From an uncultured Corynebacterium sp. (GTDB lineage Bacteria; Actinomycetota; Actinomycetes; Mycobacteriales; Mycobacteriaceae), in contig CALUCD010000007.1 in assembly GCA_943914465.1 (NCBI GenBank), positions 71,259 through 135,258 of the forward strand: a DNA stretch of 64,000 bases. The letters are read 5' to 3'. Positions 25,494 to 34,431 of this stretch are shown here, in pieces (position 1 is the stretch's first letter; each line of letters opens with the position of its first letter). The position numbers and the translations under genes are program-made. The notes under the pieces were generated by a model. That model worked only from the letters and a program-made list of their open reading frames with translations, was not told where the DNA came from and did no database searches.

Positions 25494-27173
25494 GTCGTTG
25501 AGTAAGCTGTCGCGAACTTCTCGACGCCGTATCTTTCCGGTTTGATCCCGCTGCAATTCTTCGAAGTGATAGAAGGTTCGCGGCACCTTGTAGCGAGTCA
25601 GCCTCTGGCGAGCGAAGTCTTTCATTCCCTCCGGGTCAAGGGCAGCGCCGTCGCGGAGGGTGACGCAGGCAACGACGTCCTCGGAGCCGTCGTCACGCGG
25701 ACGGCCCACAACTGCGATGTCTGTGACATCCGGGTGTGCTCGCATGACTTCTTCGACCTCGTCGGGGTAGACGTTGAAACCGCCGGTGATGATGACTTCC
25801 TTGATCCGTGCCACCAGGCGGATGAACCCGTCTGGTTCCATCACGGCCATGTCGCCGGTGCGGAACCAGTCTTCATAAAAGGCGCGTTGGGTAGCCTCCG
25901 GTTTGTTGAGGTAGCCGGAAAACACCTGAGGGCCGCGGGCAAGAAGCTCGCCAGGCTCGCCATCTGGCATCGTCTCCGCCGGGTTGTCAGGGTTGGCGAT
26001 ACGAATTTCGGTGTTCGGAAACGGCAGGCCAATGTAGCCAGGGCGCCGGTTGCCATCCAGCGGGTTACCGGCGAGGATGGGCGCAGTTTCAGTCAAGCCG
26101 TAGCCCTCAATGAGCCGGCCCCCGGTGGCGCGCTCCCACTTTTCAATGGTGGAGGCGGGAAGCGTGGCCGCGCCGGACACCGAGGAGTGGATGGAAGACA
26201 GGTCCACCCTGCTCGCTAAGGCCCAGTCGGTGATGCGCTCATACAAGGTGGGCACACCCGGCAAGACCGTCGGCCGGGTCTTTTTGATCGCGGCTTGGTA
26301 GAGCTCCGGCTTCGGTGCGGGCACCAAAACTATCTGGCCAGCGGCGGTCAGCGGCAACCCATAGTTGAGCGTCAGACCGTAGATGTGGAAAAGCGGCAGT
26401 ACGGCCAGCACCTTTTCTTCCACGGCACCCCAGTTCTCTAGCCAGGCCAGCCCGGCTTTCAATACGGCAATGACGTTGCCGTGGGTCAACGGCGCACCCT
26501 TTGGCTCGCCGGTGGTGCCCGAGGTGTAGAGAATGAACGCGGTGTCATCTTGGGTGATGGTAGGTGGAGCAACTGGAGCACCAGCGCGTTTGAGCAGCAT
26601 ATTCCAGGTAAGTGTGCCTGGCGCGGGACGCGACAATTCCGCACGCTTCTTGCTCACTGGCGGCAGCGGCACGGCGAGCGCTGTTTTCAGGGCTCGCGGC
26701 ATCTCATCGATCATGTTGACGGTGATGATGGTCTCCAGCGGGGTGTCTTGCTGCAGTGTGAGAAAGGTCTGCGCCTCGCGGTCAAAGACGATGGCCACCT
26801 TGGCACCGTGGTCAAGGAACTGGTTTTTGAGCTCGTAGGCGGTGTAGAGCGGGTTGTGCTCCACAACCACTGCGCCGATGCGCAGGAGTGCAGTGATGGC
26901 GATGACGTGCTGTGGGCAGTTCGGCAGTGCTATGGCAACTCGGTCGCCCTGGTGTACACCGAGATCGGTCAGCGCGGAAGCGAGCTGCGCGGCCTTTTCG
27001 TTGAGCTGGGCGTAGGTGAGCGTTTTGCCCATGAACCAGGTGGCGGGCCGTTTGGGTGAGACAGCCGCCGCGTCATTGAAAACGCTGACGAGTGTGTCAT
27101 TGCCCAGCTGCGGGTTTGGGTCGGTCCAGTCGGCGTAGTGCTGGATCCAGGCCTTGGTCTCAAACGCTCCCAT
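25479..27173 (-). CDS. Long-chain fatty-acid-CoA ligase (copy 2)
   Basis: A 564-residue paralogue of copy 1 with the same ANL layout: FILYTSGTTGEPKGAPLTHG near 213-232, IEGYGLTETAPILAGNP, WFRTGDMAVMEPDGFIRLVAR and the C-terminal Lys in DQTGKIRRREVRD. The two copies are almost identical around RYKVPRTFYHFEELQRDQ and diverge in the N-terminal half, which fits an old tandem duplication with different acyl preferences. ATG 27173 has an AGGAG SD. TATAGT (top strand 27224-27229) is the likely -10, giving a leader of about 45 bases, unlike copy 1. Confidence 0.9.
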   Translation of the reverse strand: MGAFETKAWIQHYADWTDPNPQLGNDTLVSVFNDAAAVSPKRPATWFMGKTLTYAQLNEKAAQLASALTDLGVHQGDRVAIALPNCPQHVIAITALLRIGAVVVEHNPLYTAYELKNQFLDHGAKVAIVFDREAQTFLTLQQDTPLETIITVNMIDEMPRALKTALAVPLPPVSKKRAELSRPAPGTLTWNMLLKRAGAPVAPPTITQDDTAFILYTSGTTGEPKGAPLTHGNVIAVLKAGLAWLENWGAVEEKVLAVLPLFHIYGLTLNYGLPLTAAGQIVLVPAPKPELYQAAIKKTRPTVLPGVPTLYERITDWALASRVDLSSIHSSVSGAATLPASTIEKWERATGGRLIEGYGLTETAPILAGNPLDGNRRPGYIGLPFPNTEIRIANPDNPAETMPDGEPGELLARGPQVFSGYLNKPEATQRAFYEDWFRTGDMAVMEPDGFIRLVARIKEVIITGGFNVYPDEVEEVMRAHPDVTDIAVVGRPRDDGSEDVVACVTLRDGAALDPEGMKDFARQRLTRYKVPRTFYHFEELQRDQTGKIRRREVRDSLLNDLTQP

Positions 27174-27230
27174 GGGTTCTCCTCAGCTCGCTGGAAGTTA
27201 GTTCTACGTAAAAAACTTCCCACACTATAA

Positions 27231-27246
27231 CTTACGCAAGCGTAGG
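27231..27246. promoter_or_regulatory. Dyad operator upstream of acyl-CoA ligase copy 2
   Basis: CTTACGCAAGCGTAGG: the same half site and 4-base spacing as 25478-25493, with one mismatch between its arms. It abuts the -10 box (27224-27229), lying in the -10/-35 spacer of the copy 2 promoter. Confidence 0.5.
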
Positions 27247-27529
27247 TTTATGAAGATTCGAGTGTTTGTGACCGATGCCGGGGGAAGTGTGCCCGTATAG
27301 AAGGCACTGTCATTCATGGATTTTGTGATAAGTGCGCAGGTGGGTCGGTGTGCGGTGCATTCGCTGTCATATATAAAGGAAATGCGACTTTTCCTGGCGG
27401 CTGTAATCGAATAGTCTGTTTATTTGCTGATATATGCCTGTGTGTTTGCCCGTGTTGCGACGCATTGGCGGTCGGGACAAAAGGCCAGACGTTGATATTC
27501 ACCGGCACGAACAGTGCCGAGGAGCTGAA
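27247..27529 (+). promoter_or_regulatory. AT-rich leader of the ParA/MinD-like gene
   Basis: With the short stretch after 27173 this makes about 356 bases without a convincing gene. It is AT-rich by local standards, with TATATAAAGG near 27370, TAGTCT near 27412 and GATATATG near 27429 as possible promoter elements. A clear SD (GAGGAG) precedes ATG 27530. A short Cys-rich frame at 27348-27575 runs into the next gene and is not supported. Confidence 0.4.
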
Positions 27530-29365
27530 ATGGACGATAACAAGAGTTCACAACCGAATAATTCCCCTTGGCTGAGGGTTAACTCTGCTCCGGCGGAGGC
27601 GGTCAAAGCCGTGCTCGACCAAGGCACGATCGGCTACTTGGCCAGCGCGCGTGCAGCCACGCAAGGGGAGCCGAAGACCGGCCAAAACGTGATCATTCAC
27701 GACGGCAAACTCCAGCCAAATGGTGCCACCCAGCAGCTCGGCGCCGCCCAACCGCAGCGGCGACATGATTCGGCGCAGGCTACCCCGTCCGCGCCGCAGA
27801 CGGGAAAGAAAGGGTTGACGGAATCTGAGTTAGAGGCACTAAAATACGCGCAATCCTGGCAGCAGCCAACGCAGCCAACGCAGCCACGCACCTCCGCGCA
27901 CCCAGGTGGCGTGGCTGACGCGGCCAACACGACCAACACGGCCAACACGACCAGCTCAGCCGGCGCTGCCAGCGCAGCGAACGCGGCCGATGCGAACGCA
28001 GGCTCTGCAAGCGAGAAACCGCAGCTCAGCGACGACGAAATCATCGCGAATGTCTACCGCAGCTTTGAAGACTGGGGTCAGCAGCGCGACAACGTCAAAC
28101 GCGATACGCCAAAGCGTGACACCGTCACACGCCACGCGGCTTCCCGCAAAAAGGACAAAGCGGATCGAGACGACAAGAAACCGGCTGCAGCTAGCCCGCA
28201 AACCAACTCGACCGTTCCCGGCGCGCCGAAGTTGGTCGTCCCGCCCGTCTCACCACCGCCAGAGAGCACCGTTTCACCCAAACCCGCGGTAGTAGACGAC
28301 AAAGCTGACACCCCCACCAAGCCGGCTGGAAATCGGCCTGAATCTCGAGGCGAGCTGCGAGCGGACCTTCCTGCTGTGCGCTCTGAGGTGCCCCCGCGCG
28401 CACAATCGGGGGTTCTTGCGCCCCTGTCGCCGCACGCAATTGATGAGTCCAACCTGCTCAACCCGGTGAAAACGCCGCCGAAGAAGGGGTGGCGCAAGAT
28501 GGTCCACTCCATGTCGGGTGGGCGGGTGAACCCAGGCGGGTCTGCCAGTGAGCAGGAAGAAGAACGCCTCCTTGAGGCGGTTCGTGCGCCGCTGCGTGGG
28601 GATTACCGCATTGCCGTGATGTCGCTGAAAGGCGGTGTTGGCAAGACAACCACCACCGTTGCACTTGGCGGGGTGTTTGCAGCAGAGCGTGGTGATCGCG
28701 TGATCGCCATTGATGCAAACCCGGACCTAGGTACGCTCGCTCAACGAGCTGCCGCGCCCGGACCAGCAACAATTCGCGATCTGCTCAATGCCGAAGACAC
28801 CACGCGCTACCCGGACGTGCGCGCGTTTACGAACCAGGCGAGCTCACGCCTTGAGGTCATCGGCAGTGAGCGTGACCCTGCGGTGTCTGAGGCGTTCAGT
28901 GAGCAGGATTACCGTCGCGCCATTGACATCTTGCAGCACCATTACAACGTCATTCTCACTGACTGTGGCACCGGTTTGATGCACTCGGCGATGGCGGGTG
29001 TGCTTGATCTGGCGAACACGCTGGTGCTGGTCACCTCACCTGCACTTGACGGCGCACAGGCTGCCTCCGCCACGCTGGATTGGCTGTCTCTGCACGGCTA
29101 CGAGCAATTAGCAGCGAATTCCGTGGTGGTCATCTCTGCCTCCGCGCCGGGTAAACCAATGGTGGATATGGAACCGATTGAGGAGCACTTCCGGGCACGC
29201 ACTCGCGCTGTGCACCAGATTCCGTATGACCGTCACCTCGCCGAAGGTGCGGTGGTTGAGATGGATTGCCTGGCGCGCCCGACGCTGACGGCGTACCGGC
29301 GGTTAGCGGCATCGGTGGCAGAGGACTTCTCCTCCTGGCATAAGCACGCGCGTGACGTGTCCTAG
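27530..29365 (+). CDS. ParA/MinD-like ATPase with disordered N-terminal half
   Basis: A 611-residue protein. Residues 1-345 are low-complexity, rich in Pro, Ala, Gln, Thr and Lys/Asp, with tandem QPT and ANT repeats (27860-27955). Residues 355-611 are a SIMIBI-class P-loop ATPase with deviant Walker A KGGVGKTTT (Lys367-) and the NVILTDCGTGLMHSAM switch. Actinobacterial proteins of this layout, such as EspI near ESX-1, are linked to type VII secretion, but no ESX gene is in this window. Unlike ParA there is no ParB or parS beside it. ATG 27530 follows an SD; the longer frame to 27434 is rejected. A role at the membrane or cell pole is possible. Confidence 0.75.
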   Translation: MDDNKSSQPNNSPWLRVNSAPAEAVKAVLDQGTIGYLASARAATQGEPKTGQNVIIHDGKLQPNGATQQLGAAQPQRRHDSAQATPSAPQTGKKGLTESELEALKYAQSWQQPTQPTQPRTSAHPGGVADAANTTNTANTTSSAGAASAANAADANAGSASEKPQLSDDEIIANVYRSFEDWGQQRDNVKRDTPKRDTVTRHAASRKKDKADRDDKKPAAASPQTNSTVPGAPKLVVPPVSPPPESTVSPKPAVVDDKADTPTKPAGNRPESRGELRADLPAVRSEVPPRAQSGVLAPLSPHAIDESNLLNPVKTPPKKGWRKMVHSMSGGRVNPGGSASEQEEERLLEAVRAPLRGDYRIAVMSLKGGVGKTTTTVALGGVFAAERGDRVIAIDANPDLGTLAQRAAAPGPATIRDLLNAEDTTRYPDVRAFTNQASSRLEVIGSERDPAVSEAFSEQDYRRAIDILQHHYNVILTDCGTGLMHSAMAGVLDLANTLVLVTSPALDGAQAASATLDWLSLHGYEQLAANSVVVISASAPGKPMVDMEPIEEHFRARTRAVHQIPYDRHLAEGAVVEMDCLARPTLTAYRRLAASVAEDFSSWHKHARDVS

Positions 29366-29413
29366 CGACACACCTGGCAAGTACGCGCCTGGTGAGCGCG
29401 ATAGTGTTGGCGC

Positions 29414-30676
29414 ATGCGCGTTGCCATGATCTCCATGCACACCTCACCCCTCGAGCAGCCGGGGATAGGGGATGCGGGCGGGATGAACGTCTATGTCCAC
29501 AACACAGCGCTTGAGCTCGCTCGCAGCGGAGTCGCCGTTGATGTATTCACCCGCGCGACGCGGCCGAGCCAAGGCGAGATTGTTGAGGTCGAACCCGGCT
29601 ACCGGGTGGTCAATATCGTCGCAGGCCCGTTTGAAGGCCTGGAGAAAGCCGAGCTGCCGACCCAGCTCGCCGCATTCAGCGGCGGCGTGGTGCAGTTCAC
29701 GCGTGCCCACGGGGAAAAATACGCACTGATTCACTCCCATTACTGGCTTTCGGGGCAGGTTGGGTGGCTGTTGGCAGATCTGGCTGGGGTGCCGCTCGTG
29801 CACACCGGGCACACCTGGGCTGCAGTCAAGAACGCGTACGGCTCTGATACCACCGAAAGCGAAGCCCGGCGCATTTGCGAACAGCAATTGGTCGATAACG
29901 CCACCCGGCTTGTGGTCAACACGGAAGATGAAACGAAGCAGCTCGCGCGGTTTTATGACGTTGATCCGAGCAAAATCTCTGTCGTCCGCCCAGGCGCTGA
30001 TGTTGCCCTGTTCACCCCTGGGACCAACCGCAATACCGAACTGGCAAGGCGAGAACTCGGTATTCCGGTGCACGCCAAAGTGGTCGCATTCGTGGGCAGA
30101 CTGCAAGACTTCAAGGGCCCACAGGTACTTTTGCGCGCCATGGGGGAAATCGTGCGCCGCGGCACCGTGGATGCGCCCCTGCGGGTGGTCATCTGCGGCG
30201 GCGCCTCAGGCACCGGCGCGAGTGTGGAGCACTACCGTGCGATTGCACGCGAGGAGGGCATCGGGCACATCGCCCGCTTTCTTGGCCCCCGGCCCCCGCA
30301 AGAATTGGTCAGCATCTACCAGGCCGCCGACCTTGTGGCGGTGCCCAGCTACAACGAAAGCTTCGGACTAGTCGCCATTGAAGCGCAAGCCACCGCCACA
30401 CCCGTGGTCGCAGCGCGGGTCGGAGGTTTGCCGCTCGCCGTCGCCGAGGGAGAGACCGGAGTGCTGGTCACCGGCCATGACACCGAAGCCTGGGCAGACG
30501 CCATTGAGCAGTTGCTTATTGACGACGCCACGCGCCTTTCCATGGCCCACACCGCCACCGCGCACGCGTCCCACTTCAGCTGGGCAGCCTCAGCAGCTGC
30601 GCTGCGCGACGTCTACGCCCACACCCTCGAGGGCTACGTGCCTGGAGCCGGTACGCGCCGCGCTGTTGGTTCCTGA
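29414..30676 (+). CDS. mshA: D-inositol-3-phosphate glycosyltransferase
   Basis: A 420-residue GT4 retaining glycosyltransferase that joins UDP-GlcNAc to 1-L-myo-inositol 1-phosphate, the first step of mycothiol synthesis. The N-terminal SPLEQPGIGDAGGMNVYV loop is the MshA signature, SHYWLSG and HTGHTW follow, and NESFGLVAIEAQATATPVVA is the GT4 E-x7-E motif. TAGTGT (29402-29407) lies 6 bases before ATG 29414, so the mRNA is probably leaderless. Confidence 0.95.
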   Translation: MRVAMISMHTSPLEQPGIGDAGGMNVYVHNTALELARSGVAVDVFTRATRPSQGEIVEVEPGYRVVNIVAGPFEGLEKAELPTQLAAFSGGVVQFTRAHGEKYALIHSHYWLSGQVGWLLADLAGVPLVHTGHTWAAVKNAYGSDTTESEARRICEQQLVDNATRLVVNTEDETKQLARFYDVDPSKISVVRPGADVALFTPGTNRNTELARRELGIPVHAKVVAFVGRLQDFKGPQVLLRAMGEIVRRGTVDAPLRVVICGGASGTGASVEHYRAIAREEGIGHIARFLGPRPPQELVSIYQAADLVAVPSYNESFGLVAIEAQATATPVVAARVGGLPLAVAEGETGVLVTGHDTEAWADAIEQLLIDDATRLSMAHTATAHASHFSWAASAAALRDVYAHTLEGYVPGAGTRRAVGS

Positions 30677-30749
30677 CCCCACAATTTGAGGGGGTGACCA
30701 GGACGGAGAAGCTCAACGGGGGCCTTTAAACCGTGGCATGCTTAGAGGC

Positions 30750-31496
30750 ATGGCAAAAGGAAAGCTGATTCTCGTCCGACATGGTCAGAGCAACTGGAAC
30801 AAGTCGAACCAATTCACTGGCTGGGTCGATGTGGACCTCACCGAACAGGGTGAGCAAGAAGCGGTGAATGCGGGCAAGCTGATGGTAGACAAGGACGTGC
30901 TGCCAGATGTGGTCTTCACTTCTTTGCTGCGCCGCGCGATTCGCACCGCCAACATCGCGCTGAATGCGGCTGAGCGCCACTGGATTCCAGTTGAGCGCAA
31001 CTGGCGTCTCAACGAACGCCACTACGGCAAGCTGCAGGGGCTGAACAAGGCTGAGATCCGCGAAGAGTTCGGTGAAGAGCAGTTCATGACGTGGCGGCGC
31101 TCCTATGACACCCCGCCACCGGAGATCGACGTGGATAATGAGTACGCGCAGACAAACGATCCGCGCTACGCGTTCCTGCCGGAGGTGCCGCGTACTGAGT
31201 GCCTCAAGGATGTGGTGGATCGCTTCTTGCCGTACTACATCGATGTCATCGCACCGGCGGCGATGGCGGGCAAAAACGTCATGATCGCCGCGCACGGCAA
31301 CTCCCTGCGCGCGCTGGTGAAATACCTCGACAATATTTCAGACGATGACATCGCGGGCCTGAACATTCCCACGGGAATGCCCCTGGTTTATGAGTTGGAT
31401 GAGCATGGCAGCGTGCTCAACCCCGGCGGCACGTACCTTGACCCGGAAGCTGCCGAAGCGGGTGCTGCCGCGGTGGCAAACCAGGGTCAAAAGTAA
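30750..31496 (+). CDS. gpmA: 2,3-bisphosphoglycerate-dependent phosphoglycerate mutase
   Basis: A 248-residue enzyme interconverting 3- and 2-phosphoglycerate in glycolysis. His11 in LVRHGQSNWN is the phosphorylated residue, RRAIRTANI and ERHYGKLQG are family motifs, and AAHGNSLRAL holds the second His. ATG 30750 is chosen; a CATGCT box lies 7 bases upstream. The frame to 30738 adds only four codons. Placement just before senX3-regX3 is conserved in Corynebacteriales. Confidence 0.96.
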   Translation: MAKGKLILVRHGQSNWNKSNQFTGWVDVDLTEQGEQEAVNAGKLMVDKDVLPDVVFTSLLRRAIRTANIALNAAERHWIPVERNWRLNERHYGKLQGLNKAEIREEFGEEQFMTWRRSYDTPPPEIDVDNEYAQTNDPRYAFLPEVPRTECLKDVVDRFLPYYIDVIAPAAMAGKNVMIAAHGNSLRALVKYLDNISDDDIAGLNIPTGMPLVYELDEHGSVLNPGGTYLDPEAAEAGAAAVANQGQK

Positions 31497-31516
31497 ACCC
31501 GGGTGTAGCACCAAGC

Positions 31517-32758
31517 GTGTCGCCGGTTATCGCGTTTGTCCTCGGTGTTGCCGCAGCGGCTATTACCGTGCCGCTGATCGGCAGGTTTGTGCGGTGGCGT
31601 GACCGTAACCGGGAGTACGACAGCCCGGTGGAAAGCCGGGTTAGCACTGTCAGCGAGCTGCTGAATTTGGCGGTGCAAGGCTCGCCGACCGGCATCGCCA
31701 TCTTCAACCGGGGTGGGCGGGTGCTCATGTCCAACCCGCGGGCGCATGACATGTCGATCGTGCATGATCGCGCCGTCAACCCCCAGGTGTGGGACACCGC
31801 CCAGGTCGCATTCGACGACCTTGAAACCCACGTCATCGAGCTTGATTTGCCCCGGCGCACGACAGGTAGCCGGATCAAAAATGTGCGGGTGGTGATTAAA
31901 CCGCTTGCACTTACCCACCACTCGTACGTCATTGCGTATGCCAGTGATGAGTCTGAAAACGTACGCATGGAGGCGGCGCGTCGGGACTTCGTTGCCAACG
32001 TCTCCCACGAATTGAAAACCCCGGTCGGTGGGATGTCACTGCTTGCAGAAGCGTTGCTGCAAGATCCGGGTGATGAGCAACTTGTCGAGCACTTCGGAGA
32101 AAAGCTGCTCAACGAATCCCACCGGATGGGTGAGATGATTGCGGACCTGATCAGCCTTTCTAAACTCCAGGGCGCGGAAGCGTTGCCGGAGATGGCGCCG
32201 GTGGCTATCGATGAGGTGATCGACGATGCAGTGGCCCGCAACCATGTCACTGCAGAAAATCGCAACATTACACTCACCCGGGGCGCGCCAAGCGGGCTCG
32301 AGGTCATGGGTGACAAATCCCTGCTCACCGCCGCGGTGTCAAACCTGGTCAGCAACGCCATCAACTATTCGCCAGATGGCCAGCCGGTGAGCATTTCTCA
32401 GAAGGTCGTGCGCGATGACGTGGTGCTGGTGCGGGTCACTGACCGTGGCATCGGGATCGCCCCGGAGGATCAAAAGCGCGTCTTCGAACGGTTTTACCGG
32501 GTTGATAAGGCCCGCTCCCGCTCTACAGGCGGGACTGGGTTAGGGCTTGCCATTGTCAAACACGTCGTGGCTAACCACGGCGGTAATATCAAATTGTGGT
32601 CCCGCCCTGGGACGGGATCAACGTTCACTATCGAGCTGCCGATCCACCATGCGGCTGAATCTCCGGAGCCAGGCAGTGGGGCAGACGCGGCGGGGCACGA
32701 CGATAGCGTTGATCTGCAGCGGGGTTTGCGCAAGATAGCTGCTCGCAGGAAGGATTAG
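31517..32758 (+). CDS. senX3: Sensor histidine kinase SenX3
   Basis: A 413-residue kinase with one N-terminal membrane helix (residues 2-22), a PAS-like domain (about 44-145), a HisKA domain with the phospho-acceptor His164 in NVSHELKTPV, and a HATPase_c domain (N box NLVSNAINYSP, G1 DRGIGIAPED, G2 GGTGLGLAIV). In relatives SenX3 with RegX3 senses phosphate limitation, which fits ppx nearby. The start GTG 31517 comes 20 bases after gpmA; no clear SD is seen. Confidence 0.92.
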   Translation: MSPVIAFVLGVAAAAITVPLIGRFVRWRDRNREYDSPVESRVSTVSELLNLAVQGSPTGIAIFNRGGRVLMSNPRAHDMSIVHDRAVNPQVWDTAQVAFDDLETHVIELDLPRRTTGSRIKNVRVVIKPLALTHHSYVIAYASDESENVRMEAARRDFVANVSHELKTPVGGMSLLAEALLQDPGDEQLVEHFGEKLLNESHRMGEMIADLISLSKLQGAEALPEMAPVAIDEVIDDAVARNHVTAENRNITLTRGAPSGLEVMGDKSLLTAAVSNLVSNAINYSPDGQPVSISQKVVRDDVVLVRVTDRGIGIAPEDQKRVFERFYRVDKARSRSTGGTGLGLAIVKHVVANHGGNIKLWSRPGTGSTFTIELPIHHAAESPEPGSGADAAGHDDSVDLQRGLRKIAARRKD

Positions 32759-32767
32759 GATCAGACT

Positions 32768-33457
32768 ATGGCTACCATTCTCATCGTTGAAGACGAAGAG
32801 TCTTTAGCCGAGCCGCTGGCGTACTTGCTGCAAAAAGAGGGCTTTGAGACCTTGCTCGCCCCGGACGGACCGAGCGCGCTTGAGCAGTTCAGCGATGACG
32901 GCGTTGACCTCGTCTTGCTTGACCTGATGCTGCCGGGAATGAGCGGCACGGATGTCTGCCGCAAGCTCCGCGCTGAGTCGGATGTGCCGATCATCATGGT
33001 CACCGCTCGTGACTCTGAGATTGACAAGGTGGTTGGCCTTGAGCTCGGCGCGGACGATTACGTGACCAAGCCGTACTCCACCCGTGAGCTGGTCGCACGT
33101 ATCCGGGCGGTGCTGCGTCGCGGACCCGAGGTGGAAGACGTCGAGGATTTCGACGATCAGATTTTAGAAGGCGGGCGCGTCCGCATGGACGTCGAGCGCC
33201 ACACTGTGCTTGTTGACGGGCAACCGGTGGCCATGCCGCTGAAAGAATTTGATTTGCTGGAGTACCTCATGCGCAACGCCGGCCGAGTGCTCACCCGTGG
33301 CCAATTGATTGACCGAATTTGGGGGGCCGACTATGTCGGGGACACCAAGACGCTGGATGTGCACGTGAAGCGGCTGCGAACCAAAATTGAGCAGGAGCCG
33401 TCGCGGCCCCGCCAGCTGGTCACGGTGCGTGGCTTGGGCTACAAGTTCGAGGCCTGA
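32768..33457 (+). CDS. regX3: Response regulator RegX3
   Basis: A 229-residue OmpR-class regulator. The receiver domain has the acidic pair Glu8/Asp9, phospho-acceptor Asp52 (LVLLDLMLP), Thr in MVTAR and Lys in YVTKPYS. The C-terminal winged helix (about 135-229) has LTRGQLIDRIWG and TKTLDVHVKRLRTKI. It begins 9 bases after senX3, and its 3' end overlaps the converging gene by 19 bases. Confidence 0.94.
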   Translation: MATILIVEDEESLAEPLAYLLQKEGFETLLAPDGPSALEQFSDDGVDLVLLDLMLPGMSGTDVCRKLRAESDVPIIMVTARDSEIDKVVGLELGADDYVTKPYSTRELVARIRAVLRRGPEVEDVEDFDDQILEGGRVRMDVERHTVLVDGQPVAMPLKEFDLLEYLMRNAGRVLTRGQLIDRIWGADYVGDTKTLDVHVKRLRTKIEQEPSRPRQLVTVRGLGYKFEA

Positions 33458-34398
33458 CCGCACGCGGCAGTCGTCGCCGGGTGCGCTGCTTTCGCTTCAG
33501 CCGGAAGGGTTTCGCGCGCCGCGCAATGGCGAGCGAGCACCTCGTACGGTCGTTGCCCGATGAGGGCAACGAGCTCGTCTTTCATGGAACGCCAGACAGG
33601 CTGGGCGGTGGCGTCGATACGCGAATTGGGCTCGTGTGAGCTGTCATGACCGGGTGTGTGGCACGTGGGGTCCCCGGTGCACCACCAGTCGAAATCCTCA
33701 CCGCCGCCGCCCCACTGGCGTCGGTCGTACTCGCCGATGGTTGTGCGCAGGATCTCCTGGCCGTCCGCGCGTTCCTGCCAGGCATCCTCCCGCGAAAAAG
33801 GCACTTGCCAGCACACTTCCGGTTTTGAACCGACGAGTGGGCGACCGTCAGCTACCGCCCACTGATGCAACGCGCACCCTGGTCCGGTGGGTGCGCCGGT
33901 GCGGTTGGCGAAGATGCAGGCACCGTCTACGACCTTTGTTTTCAAGTGAGTGCCGTCATCATCCTCATCCTCGCTGGCGCTGTGACTGTCGTCCCACTCC
34001 AGCCACGGTTCGAGTTGGATCGGATCGGCATTGGCAATGTAAGAATCCACCTCAGCAGGGCGGAGTTGCCAGTATTTAGCCGGCATCTGGGCGACCGCGT
34101 TATACAGGTCATCTCTGTCAGATTCATCTGACAAGTACGCCCCATGGATACAACAGCCCACCACCGGGAACTCCTCATTGATGCCGAGGCACTGCGGCGT
34201 ACCAAACCGGCAGGACCACGTTGATTCGGCCCACGTCAGATCAATAGAGAAATAGTGGTGGGGATCGTCTGGGTGGATGAATTCGAACCACTCCCGCGGG
34301 AAGTCAGGCGCCACCTCGCGCCCGGCGGTAATGGACCGGCCCGCAGGGGAGTCCGCGGGGAATCCAAGAAAAATCGGGTTTGGGGCTGGTTGATTCAC
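33439..34398 (-). CDS. Cys-rich protein of unknown function
   Basis: A 319-residue soluble protein with clusters of Cys and His: WSCRFGTPQC and VVGCCIHGAYLSD near residues 60-90, GACIFANRTG and GPGCALHQ near 160-180, CWQV, and WWCTGDPTCHTPGHDSSH near 240-255. The spacing suggests a metal or Fe-S/Zn centre, resembling the CxxC...CC clusters of DUF3109/YkgJ-like proteins, but I cannot confirm the family. Its C-terminus overlaps regX3 tail to tail. GTG 34398 has TACGGT 8 bases upstream; it is divergent from ppx. Confidence 0.7.
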   Translation of the reverse strand: MNQPAPNPIFLGFPADSPAGRSITAGREVAPDFPREWFEFIHPDDPHHYFSIDLTWAESTWSCRFGTPQCLGINEEFPVVGCCIHGAYLSDESDRDDLYNAVAQMPAKYWQLRPAEVDSYIANADPIQLEPWLEWDDSHSASEDEDDDGTHLKTKVVDGACIFANRTGAPTGPGCALHQWAVADGRPLVGSKPEVCWQVPFSREDAWQERADGQEILRTTIGEYDRRQWGGGGEDFDWWCTGDPTCHTPGHDSSHEPNSRIDATAQPVWRSMKDELVALIGQRPYEVLARHCAARETLPAEAKAAHPATTAACGQASNL

Positions 34399-34431
34399 AC
34401 CTTGGTACCGTAGACCCGTTAGTCTGGCTGT

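Noticed and set aside
27348..27575. Cys-rich 75-codon frame upstream of the ParA/MinD-like gene
   Set aside because: It runs into the ATPase gene, lacks an SD, and overlaps the promoter and SD region of that gene.
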